From NCBI RefSeq assembly GCF_947624825.1, contig NZ_CANQLZ010000026.1, forward strand, positions 1-38,734: a stretch of DNA of 38,734 nucleotides. Reading direction: 5' to 3'. The notes under the pieces were generated by a model that saw only the letters and a list, made by a program, of their open reading frames with translations, had not been told where the DNA came from and made no database searches. This DNA comes from an uncultured Acinetobacter sp. (GTDB taxonomy: Bacteria > Pseudomonadota > Gammaproteobacteria > Pseudomonadales > Moraxellaceae). Positions 25,644-32,690 of this stretch are shown here, piece by piece (position 1 is the first letter of the stretch; each line of letters starts with the position of its first letter). The position numbers were made by a program, and so were the translations under genes.

Positions 25644-26657
25644 TTAAATCCATTTTTTCCAACGGAAATAAATCAGTGGTCCAATAAAGAACGCGACAAT
25701 AATTAAGCTCACCATAATAAAACTAGTGGTGCCTTTGGCAAATGGTAACACATCGGTATTCATGCCATAGACGCTAGCAACCAGCATGGGTGGTGCAAGC
25801 ATACTCGGTAAAATCGAGAAGCGACGGATGGTGTCATTTTGTTCGGTGTTAATGAAGCCGGAAGTGGTATCAAGTAAAAAGCGCACTTTTTGGAATAAAA
25901 AGGCGTCATGTTCAACGAGTGAGCGCACATCTTCACTCAGTTCTCGAATATCGGCATCATAAATGTGACTGCCTAAAGCGCGTGGACGAGCTAAAAAGGT
26001 CAACACACGGCGTAGGTCAATTAAACACAGTTGTGCTTTACCCAACATATCTTCTAATTGTGCTAAACGGGTAATCATGTCATCTAAATCAAGAATTTGC
26101 TCACGATGACGGTTGTTAAGCACTTCTGTTGAATATTTTTCTAAATCTTTATGCACATCTTCTAAAATATCGGCGAGCTCATCAAGTTTGGCTTCTAATA
26201 AACCCAACAGTACCCAAGTGGGGTCTTTATAATCAATGTCGTAATCATTGCGGCGGGCGCGGGCACGAAAGGCACGAAACGCCACCAACTTTTCACCACG
26301 CAAAGTAAACAAACGATCTTTATGTAAAATAAATGCCACGGTTTGTACAGTCGATAAAATACCGGATTGATCATCTGGTTCACCATCGACTTGGTAGTTC
26401 TTATTTTTGGTTAAAAAATAGGTGCTGATATGTAAAATGCCATCATCATCACGGTAAAAACGCGCACTAGAGGAAATATCTTCTAAGGATTTCAGGGTAG
26501 GTAGATTTTGCCCATAGGCGTCTAAAACCCATTGTTGTTCTTCTTGTGAGGGCGCAATTAAATCCACCCAAACTAAATCAGGTTGTAAATCAAAATCGCC
26601 ATTGATGGTCGCATCTTCTAAACTACCGCGCTCTGTGGCATAAAAGGCTTCAAGCAT
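25644..26657 (-). CDS. CorA-family magnesium/cobalt transporter
   Basis: This 337-residue protein has a large cytoplasmic N-terminal part rich in charged helices and two C-terminal transmembrane helices. The selectivity signature YGMNT follows the first helix near residue 297, as in CorA pentamers that import Mg2+ or Co2+. It ends YFRWKKWI, the usual short basic tail. I chose the ATG at 26657 because AGGA lies 8 nt before it; the longer frame to 26687 adds ten residues without support. It could be a CorA or a ZntB-like relative; the GMN motif does not separate them. Confidence 0.88.
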   Translation of the reverse strand: MLEAFYATERGSLEDATINGDFDLQPDLVWVDLIAPSQEEQQWVLDAYGQNLPTLKSLEDISSSARFYRDDDGILHISTYFLTKNKNYQVDGEPDDQSGILSTVQTVAFILHKDRLFTLRGEKLVAFRAFRARARRNDYDIDYKDPTWVLLGLLEAKLDELADILEDVHKDLEKYSTEVLNNRHREQILDLDDMITRLAQLEDMLGKAQLCLIDLRRVLTFLARPRALGSHIYDADIRELSEDVRSLVEHDAFLFQKVRFLLDTTSGFINTEQNDTIRRFSILPSMLAPPMLVASVYGMNTDVLPFAKGTTSFIMVSLIIVAFFIGPLIYFRWKKWI

Positions 26658-26806
26658 TATTCTTTTCCTTTGCGCAGTATGTGTCAAACCGATGAATGTA
26701 TTTTAGACAAGGATATGCATAAAACACAGCGATGACGGTGACTTTTTTGCAAAAACTGCGTGAAGTTTACCCATCAAATATGACAAAAGTTAAATAAAGA
26801 GACAAT

Positions 26807-27406
26807 ATGATTCAATCGATTGCCGTTTTTTGTGGTTCGGCCTTAGGCACAGAACAAATTTATGTAGAGCAGGCACAACGTGTAGGACGTAGTATTGCTG
26901 AGCAAGGCACAACGTTGGTCTATGGCGGTGGACGCTCAGGTTTAATGGGCGTAGTGGCAGATAGTGCACTACAGGCAGGTGGAAAAGTTATTGGGGTGAT
27001 TCCAGAAGCATTGGTTGATCGTGAATTGGCTCACCCAAATTTGAGCGAGTTACATATCGTACAGAACATGCACCAACGTAAAACCTTAATGGCAGATTTA
27101 TCGGAGGCTTTTTTGGCCATGCCGGGCGGTGCAGGTACTTTAGAAGAAATTTTTGAACAATGGACATGGGCACAGTTAGGCATTCACCAAAAAGCCATTG
27201 GCTTTTTAAATGTGGCAGGTTTTTATGATGACCTACTTAAATTTATTGCGCTTACCACAGATCAAGGCTTTACCCAACAGCGTTTTAACCAAGCACTGAT
27301 TAGTGCTGAGCATATCGAGCAGATTCTAGCTGCATTTAACCGTTATCAAGCACCAACACCAAAATGGGGTGCTAATGACCAACAAGGGCTAATTAAACCT
27401 GTATGA
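26807..27406 (+). CDS. LOG-family nucleoside 5'-monophosphate phosphoribohydrolase
   Basis: This 199-residue protein of the LOG (Lonely Guy, TIGR00730) family is often mislabelled lysine decarboxylase. It has YGGGRSGLMG (39-48), HQRKTLM (89-95) and the catalytic PGGAGTLEE (106-114). These enzymes cleave ribose 5-phosphate from AMP or cytokinin nucleotides. In bacteria the physiological role is mostly nucleotide salvage or clean-up. The next gene, a Nudix hydrolase, overlaps it by 4 nt (ATGA), which supports a shared role in nucleotide handling. Confidence 0.88.
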   Translation: MIQSIAVFCGSALGTEQIYVEQAQRVGRSIAEQGTTLVYGGGRSGLMGVVADSALQAGGKVIGVIPEALVDRELAHPNLSELHIVQNMHQRKTLMADLSEAFLAMPGGAGTLEEIFEQWTWAQLGIHQKAIGFLNVAGFYDDLLKFIALTTDQGFTQQRFNQALISAEHIEQILAAFNRYQAPTPKWGANDQQGLIKPV

Positions 27407-27801
27407 AAACTATTACTGTAGCAGCCGCAATTATTTTAAATGCACAGCAAGAACTGCTCTTGGTGCGTAAAAAGAATACCACCTGCTTTATGCAAGTCGG
27501 CGGTAAATTAGAAGCCAATGAAGCACCTGATGTAACAATTTTACGGGAAATTAAAGAAGAAATTGGCAGCGATGCAATAATTGAGGCCTTCTTAGGGCGC
27601 TTTGAAACTCAAACTGCTAATGAGCCAGATCATCAATTAGTGTCTTATGTTTATCATGTGACTTTGGCACAAGCCCCCAACATTGCCGCAGAAATTGCTG
27701 AGATGAAATGGATAAAACTTGATGATCAACAAACCCACATTGCACCATTGACCCAAGAGGTGGTGATTCCTTGGGTGAGGCAACTACTTGGCCACTGCTA
27801 A
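27403..27801 (+). CDS. Nudix hydrolase
   Basis: This 132-residue single Nudix domain has the complete box GX5EX7REUXEEXGU at about 34-56, read as GKLEANEAPD followed by VTILREIKEEIGS. The glutamates REIKEE bind the metal that cleaves nucleoside diphosphate-linked substrates. The substrate is not readable; the MutT-like size fits a clean-up enzyme. It is translated with the LOG gene (ATGA overlap) and its 3' end overlaps the convergent comF gene by 18 nt, so the two transcripts run into each other without a terminator that I can see. Confidence 0.9.
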   Translation: MKTITVAAAIILNAQQELLLVRKKNTTCFMQVGGKLEANEAPDVTILREIKEEIGSDAIIEAFLGRFETQTANEPDHQLVSYVYHVTLAQAPNIAAEIAEMKWIKLDDQQTHIAPLTQEVVIPWVRQLLGHC

Positions 27802-28386
27802 ACACGCTGCACGAATGTGGGTACAACCGAGTTGTTCAAGTTGATCGGCTAAAGCCCGAATAGAACTGCCTGTAGTGACTACATCATCCACAATCAGTAC
27901 TCTTTTAAATCTTAACGATTGTCGAGGCGCAAGATAAAATTGACTGTCGATATTGATTAAGCGTTCTTGGCGAGTTAAACCTTTTTGCGAGTGCTCAGCA
28001 TGTCGTAGCACAGGTTGCCAAATCGGGGCTTTGAGCTTGTGGCTTAAGCTTTGAGCAATCAAGACACTTTGGTTAAAACCGCGTTCGGCAAGTTTAGGCA
28101 AAGATAAAGGCATGGGGACAATCGCTTGCACCCCGACGTATTTAAGTTCTGCCAATATGCCACTTAGCAAGGTTTGATAGTGCAATTGCTGCTGATATTT
28201 AAACTGCTGAATAATCCGATCTAAAGGGTAGTCATATTGACACGCTGCCCAAATTTGCATTTCTTGGCGCAGCACTTCTTGCTTAAACCAAGGCAAACTG
28301 TGCCAACAGTCTAAACATACTCCCGCTTTGCTGCGCGGACTTGTGTCACATAGTTGGCAAAGCCTCAAACTGGTTAAATTAAACAT
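27784..28386 (-). CDS. comF: ComF-family amidophosphoribosyltransferase-like protein
   Basis: This 200-residue protein has an N-terminal zinc ribbon (C10, C13, C24, C27) and a phosphoribosyltransferase domain with the PRPP loop VLIVDDVVTTGSS near 165. ComF is needed for natural DNA uptake in competent bacteria, possibly in moving single-stranded DNA into the cytoplasm. The start is uncertain: ATGs at 28386 and 28392 both lie inside the end of recG, without a clear ribosome site, so coupling to recG translation is likely. Longer frames to 28437 read through recG sequence. Its 3' end overlaps the convergent Nudix gene. Confidence 0.85.
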   Translation of the reverse strand: MFNLTSLRLCQLCDTSPRSKAGVCLDCWHSLPWFKQEVLRQEMQIWAACQYDYPLDRIIQQFKYQQQLHYQTLLSGILAELKYVGVQAIVPMPLSLPKLAERGFNQSVLIAQSLSHKLKAPIWQPVLRHAEHSQKGLTRQERLINIDSQFYLAPRQSLRFKRVLIVDDVVTTGSSIRALADQLEQLGCTHIRAACLAVAK

Positions 28387-30424
28387 AGGCATAGCGTGGG
28401 GCTTGTGGCAGCCAACGTTGCAATAAGTCATCCACATGATCAGGGTAGTGGGTCAAAATTTGCTGTGCCACATAATGTGCCTGATGCAATAGATGATCAT
28501 CACGTTCAAGTTTAGCCACCCTAAAACCCAAATCTCCGGTTTGTTTGGTGCCAAGAAGTTCTCCCGGACCGCGAATTTCCAAATCTTTTTCTGCAATGAC
28601 AAAGCCGTCGTTACTTTCGCGTAAAATTCTTAAACGTTCTTGACCATTTTGCGACAACGGCTGTTTATATAATAATGCACAAAAACTTGCTTGAGCGCCA
28701 CGTCCCACCCGACCACGTAACTGATGTAATTGTGACAAGCCTAAACGTTCGGCATTTTCTATCACCATTAAAGACGCATTGGGGATGTTTACCCCCACCT
28801 CAATCACCGTGGTGGCAATGAGAAGTTGAATCACATTGTCTTTAAAGTCTTGCATCACGCTTTGTTTTTGCTCAGCTTTCATTTTGCCGTGTACTAAACC
28901 CACTTTAAGCTCAGGATAGCGTTGCTGAATATCCAAAAATGTTGCTTCAGCAGCTTGTGCATCTAGGGTTTCTGATTGCTCGACCAAAGTACATACCCAA
29001 TAGGCTTGTTTACCTTGCATACAGTTGTTAACAATCCGATCTAAAACTTCATGACGACGTTCTAAAGGCACAGCTACAGTTTGAATGGGAGTACGCCCCG
29101 GAGGAAGTTCATCAATTACTGAGGTATCTAAATCGCCATAAGCCGACATAGCAAGGGTGCGTGGAATAGGTGTTGCGGTCATCACCAATTGATGTGGCGT
29201 CATGCCTTGGATGCCTTTATTGCGTAAGGCTAAACGTTGATCGACCCCAAAGCGGTGCTGTTCGTCAATAATCACCAAACCTAATTTGGCAAATTGCACA
29301 CTGTCTTGAAACAAAGCATGCGTACCAATCACCAAATTGGCTGAGCCATCTTGTACCGCTTGTTCGGCATGTTGGCGTGCTTTGCCTTTTTGCTTACCTG
29401 ACAACCATGTTACTTGTATGCCTAGCGGCTCAAACCATGCTTTAAAGTTTAAATAGTGTTGCTCGGCAAGAATTTCAGTAGGAGCCATAAGGGCAACTTG
29501 CCAATCTTCTTCTAAGGCATGACAAGCTGCCACTGCTGACACAAGGGTTTTACCTGCGCCCACATCGCCTTGTACCAAACGTAGCATGGGTTTATTGAGC
29601 TTTAAATCTTGGATAATGTCTTGAGAAACCCGTTTTTGCGCGCCTGTCATCTCAAATGGCATTGCACCAAGCAGTTGTTGCGCTAATTTTTGACTTGGCT
29701 TGAAACTAGGTGCTTGGATTTGCTGAATATAGGCGCGCCGTGTCAGTAAACTTAATTGATGTGCCACCAATTCTTCAAAGATTAAACGTTGTAAGGCAGG
29801 GTGCGAGCCTTGCGCCAATTGCAGCATATTGGCATCGCTTGGTGGCTGATGGAGATAATACAAGGCTTGTTTTAATGCATAGCCATTACTAAATTTTGTA
29901 GGTAACAGTTCAGCTAAGTCATCGGCATGCAAAGCTAAGGCTTTTTCTACAAAGCTGCGAATTTTGGCTTGAGTTAGCCCATCTGTACTGGGGTAAATCG
30001 CGGTGAGTTGGGTTTTAGGGAGTGGAGTATGGGCTTGGACCAGTTCAATTTCAGGATGATAAAGTTCTAAACCGCGGGCACCAACGCGCACTTCACCAAA
30101 TACGCGTAAGCGGTTGCCCACTTGCGCACGATCCGTTAGGGCTTTGTAGATATGATAAAAACGTAGGGTGACTTTGCCAAAATCATCTTGCAGCAAAACT
30201 GCCATAGATTTACGTTTGCCTGCCGGAAAATCCACCCCACGTACCACACCTTCAAGCAAATAACTGCGACCAACCTGTAATTGGTTCATGGCAATGATCG
30301 TGCTACGATCTTCATAGTCACGCGGTAAATGAAATAGCAGATCATCACTACTCAAAATATGTAATTTTTCAAGTAATGCCGCTGCGGCCTGACCAACGCC
30401 GGGCAATTGATGAATGGCAGTCAT
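28379..30424 (-). CDS. recG: ATP-dependent DNA helicase RecG
   Basis: This 681-residue helicase reverses stalled replication forks and processes recombination intermediates. An N-terminal wedge/OB domain (about 50-130, with RSYLLEGVVRGVDFPAGKRK) precedes the helicase core: Walker A GDVGAGKT (286-293), the DEQH box IIDEQHRFGVDQR, TATPIPRTLAMSAYGDLD, and the C-terminal QLRGRVGRG and KDLEIRGPGELLGTKQTG typical of RecG. The start at 30424 gives the standard N-terminus. It overlaps comF at its 3' end and is divergent from the epimerase-like gene. Confidence 0.95.
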   Translation of the reverse strand: MTAIHQLPGVGQAAAALLEKLHILSSDDLLFHLPRDYEDRSTIIAMNQLQVGRSYLLEGVVRGVDFPAGKRKSMAVLLQDDFGKVTLRFYHIYKALTDRAQVGNRLRVFGEVRVGARGLELYHPEIELVQAHTPLPKTQLTAIYPSTDGLTQAKIRSFVEKALALHADDLAELLPTKFSNGYALKQALYYLHQPPSDANMLQLAQGSHPALQRLIFEELVAHQLSLLTRRAYIQQIQAPSFKPSQKLAQQLLGAMPFEMTGAQKRVSQDIIQDLKLNKPMLRLVQGDVGAGKTLVSAVAACHALEEDWQVALMAPTEILAEQHYLNFKAWFEPLGIQVTWLSGKQKGKARQHAEQAVQDGSANLVIGTHALFQDSVQFAKLGLVIIDEQHRFGVDQRLALRNKGIQGMTPHQLVMTATPIPRTLAMSAYGDLDTSVIDELPPGRTPIQTVAVPLERRHEVLDRIVNNCMQGKQAYWVCTLVEQSETLDAQAAEATFLDIQQRYPELKVGLVHGKMKAEQKQSVMQDFKDNVIQLLIATTVIEVGVNIPNASLMVIENAERLGLSQLHQLRGRVGRGAQASFCALLYKQPLSQNGQERLRILRESNDGFVIAEKDLEIRGPGELLGTKQTGDLGFRVAKLERDDHLLHQAHYVAQQILTHYPDHVDDLLQRWLPQAPRYAYV

Positions 30425-30465
30425 GTCCCCTCAACATAAATTTTCGCGCAAGTCGGTACGACATT

Positions 30466-31272
30466 ATGCATATTGTATTTATAGGTTACGGTAAAACATC
30501 TGAGCGAGTGGCTCAACAGTTATTTACACAACATCAAATCAGTAGTGTCAGTTTAAGTGCTAAACACGATGGTTTGACCACACACTATGTTCAAGATGTG
30601 CATGGTTTAGATTTAAACCAGCTTGCGCCGATTGATATAGCGTATGTCTTACTTAGTCCTAAACAGAGCAGTATTGAAGGCTATCAGCACACTTATTTAG
30701 ATTCGGTTGTACCGATTGTAAAAGCCTTAAAACAGCACCCCATTCAAAGGGTAATTGTGACGTCATCTACGCGGGTCTATGGCGAAGATCAAGGACAATA
30801 TATTGATGATCACTCAGTCATTCAGCCCAATGACCGCCAAGGTGAATTGCTGTATGAGATGGAGCAGCGTTGGCAAGCCGCTTATCCTAATGAATGTATT
30901 ATTGTGCGTCCAACTGGTATTTATGGCACATCCGTGGCACGTATGCTCAAACTTGCGCATAGTACGCTTAGTTATCCTAAAGTGCATTATAGTAACCGTA
31001 TTCATATTGATGATTTAGCCACCTTTTTAGCAAAGATGCTTCACGTGAAACATCCGCAAAATTCTTATATTGTTTCCAATAATCAGCCTGTGCCGTTACA
31101 TAAAATCATTCAATGGTTTCAGCAGCAATTGGACTTGCCTGAATTGGTTTTAGACAGTGAACTTTTATCTGGAAAACGGATTTATGCGACTTATTTACAT
31201 GATATGGGATTTAAATTAAACCATCCTGATTGTTTTAAAGACTATGAATTACTCATGCAAAAAGAGAATTAG
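30466..31272 (+). CDS. NAD(P)-dependent epimerase/dehydratase-like protein
   Basis: This 268-residue extended short-chain dehydrogenase-like protein begins with a Rossmann loop, IVFIGYGKTSERVAQQL (about 3-19), in a shortened form. Later it has VIVTSSTRVYGEDQGQ, the region holding the usual Ser and Tyr, and IIVRPTGIYG, near the substrate site. It resembles the YeeZ-type group of uncharacterised epimerases. I chose the ATG at 30466 because the longer frame from 30376 runs through the divergent recG start and gives a non-family N-terminus. It starts 41 bp from recG. The unusual locus at 31290 begins 17 bp after its stop. Confidence 0.8.
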   Translation: MHIVFIGYGKTSERVAQQLFTQHQISSVSLSAKHDGLTTHYVQDVHGLDLNQLAPIDIAYVLLSPKQSSIEGYQHTYLDSVVPIVKALKQHPIQRVIVTSSTRVYGEDQGQYIDDHSVIQPNDRQGELLYEMEQRWQAAYPNECIIVRPTGIYGTSVARMLKLAHSTLSYPKVHYSNRIHIDDLATFLAKMLHVKHPQNSYIVSNNQPVPLHKIIQWFQQQLDLPELVLDSELLSGKRIYATYLHDMGFKLNHPDCFKDYELLMQKEN

Positions 31273-31289
31273 ATGTTAAAGGGGAAAGC

Positions 31290-31679
31290 ATGTTTATTAA
31301 TGAAGTAATTAGCTACAACGGTGCTTTTGAATTATTGGATATACAACAACCAAGATTTATAGAGCAATTGGATTGTATATTAAAAGATATTGAAAACTCT
31401 GCTCTTAAACTTTTTTATGAGAGGAAAATGTCATATTTAAGTGAATTGGAATCAGAGATTTTTCAGCAATCACTAGAAAAATTAGAAGAAATAGATTGTA
31501 TTTATAAAAGAGTATCTCGAGAATTTGCTGAAGACACTAAAGAATGCTTAATTTATAGAGATCAAATATTGATCGACTACATATATGCTTCATCTGAACT
31601 TATAGAATGGGTTTATGGTGGAATTTTTTTTAATTTTAAGTTTTATGATCTATCTATATATAGCAGTCATGCTATATGA
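31290..31679 (+). CDS. Unknown protein, N-terminal part of a probable split gene
   Basis: This 129-residue frame is rich in Glu, Ile and Leu and predicted to be mostly helical. AAGGGG stands at good spacing before the ATG, so the start looks real. I recognise no family or catalytic motif. The DNA is very A+T-rich and unlike the epimerase and plsB genes on either side. The frame ends at TGA 31677, overlapping the next frame by 65 nt. One base removed between about 31650 and 31677 would join it to that frame with a natural-looking junction (YSSHAI to ENYTSLELYDFF). I therefore read the two as one gene interrupted by a frameshift; real overlapping genes remain possible. Confidence 0.6.
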   Translation: MFINEVISYNGAFELLDIQQPRFIEQLDCILKDIENSALKLFYERKMSYLSELESEIFQQSLEKLEEIDCIYKRVSREFAEDTKECLIYRDQILIDYIYASSELIEWVYGGIFFNFKFYDLSIYSSHAI

Positions 31680-32661
31680 AAACTATACTTCTTTAGAGCT
31701 ATATGATTTTTTTAAGAGTAAAATAGAGGTAATTGATGATTTTAATTTTCATGAAGATGCTATTAAACCTAAAGATGAATTAGAAAAAATCGGAACTAAA
31801 AACATCTCGTATCCTCTGTTGATATTAGGAATAGATTTAAAAAAAGAAAATAGAAATATAACGCATATTGAGCCTCAAAATATTAAAGTAAATCGCTGTA
31901 TTACTTTTGCCCCTGAATATTACCAAGCAGGTTTGTCGATCTTAAATTACTTTGGTACAGTACTTCGTAACAAATATCCAGAACAAAACGCCACAGTTAA
32001 AATTGAACAACACGAAAATATGGTTCGTATGATTGTTGAATCAGAAAATGGCGACAAAGACATTATAGAAAAAGCTTTGTATGAATATGAATTAGTGATG
32101 AGTGGGCAAATGCCACTTGAAGAGTTTTATCAAGAGCAAGCACAAGTTTTAGAACTCAAACACCATATACGTATTTTAGAAGTGCAATTAGAAAACCAAA
32201 GAGATCTTTTACGTTTCCAAGATAGAAATCATCAAGAAACGCAAAACAGAATTTTAGATCTACAGGAAATTGTAAGAGGATTGCTAAATCAGACCAAAGC
32301 TCCAATTAGCGTTAATAATTATTTAACCAATCAGCAAACGGTCAACATTCACCATAAACATGAACTTAATCAAAGCTATGCGGTTTTAGATGAATTGATT
32401 GATACTGTACAAGATGAAAGCTTAAAAAATCAGTTACGCGATCTACAAAATGCTTTAGATCAAAGTAAAAACCTAGAACAAGCCGCTCAAGTCAAAGATT
32501 CAAGTGGTTTTAAAAAACTGAGTAAATTTATGAAACAAGCCAATGACACAACCTCAGATGTGCATGGCATTTTAGATAAAAGTGACAAAGCCATTGGTTT
32601 AGTAGCAAAGCTCAACGAACATTATGAAAAGCTTGTACTGTTCACCACAGGACTCATATGA
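31615..32661 (+). CDS. Unknown multidomain protein, C-terminal part of a probable split gene
   Basis: This 348-residue frame probably does not use its own ATG. There is no ribosome site, and the first 20 or so residues are a hydrophobic reading of sequence that codes in the upstream frame. The likely coding part starts near 31678. The A+T-rich section to about 31860 ends in YPLLILGIDLK. Then a better-composed module follows: FAPEYYQAGLSILNYFGTVL, then KIEQHENMVRMIVES and an IIEKALYEYELVMSG segment, then a coiled coil (about 175-225), then a helical C-terminus. I think I have seen this C-terminal module attached to varied N-terminal domains, but cannot name it. No nuclease, NTPase or membrane motif is clear. 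Confidence 0.6.
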   Translation: MVEFFLILSFMIYLYIAVMLYENYTSLELYDFFKSKIEVIDDFNFHEDAIKPKDELEKIGTKNISYPLLILGIDLKKENRNITHIEPQNIKVNRCITFAPEYYQAGLSILNYFGTVLRNKYPEQNATVKIEQHENMVRMIVESENGDKDIIEKALYEYELVMSGQMPLEEFYQEQAQVLELKHHIRILEVQLENQRDLLRFQDRNHQETQNRILDLQEIVRGLLNQTKAPISVNNYLTNQQTVNIHHKHELNQSYAVLDELIDTVQDESLKNQLRDLQNALDQSKNLEQAAQVKDSSGFKKLSKFMKQANDTTSDVHGILDKSDKAIGLVAKLNEHYEKLVLFTTGLI

Positions 32662-32663
32662 CA

Positions 32664-32690
32664 AAGCCCCTTGAATAAGGGGCAATGTTT
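32664..32690. terminator. Hairpin between convergent genes
   Basis: GCCCCTT (32666-32672) and AAGGGGC (32677-32683) form a 7-bp stem with a GAAT loop between the stops of the unknown gene and plsB. There is only a weak T run on the plus strand, so its strength as a terminator is uncertain. Confidence 0.55.

Noticed and set aside
31615..31680. N-terminal transmembrane helix of the 31615-32661 frame
   Set aside because: The hydrophobic stretch is an off-frame reading of sequence that reads as soluble protein in the upstream frame, and no ribosome site supports the ATG.
31290..31860. Resemblance of the N-terminal half to BglII-type restriction endonucleases
   Set aside because: Only a faint similarity at the first 30 residues and around YPLLILGIDLK; no PD-(D/E)XK-type catalytic pattern and no methyltransferase nearby.
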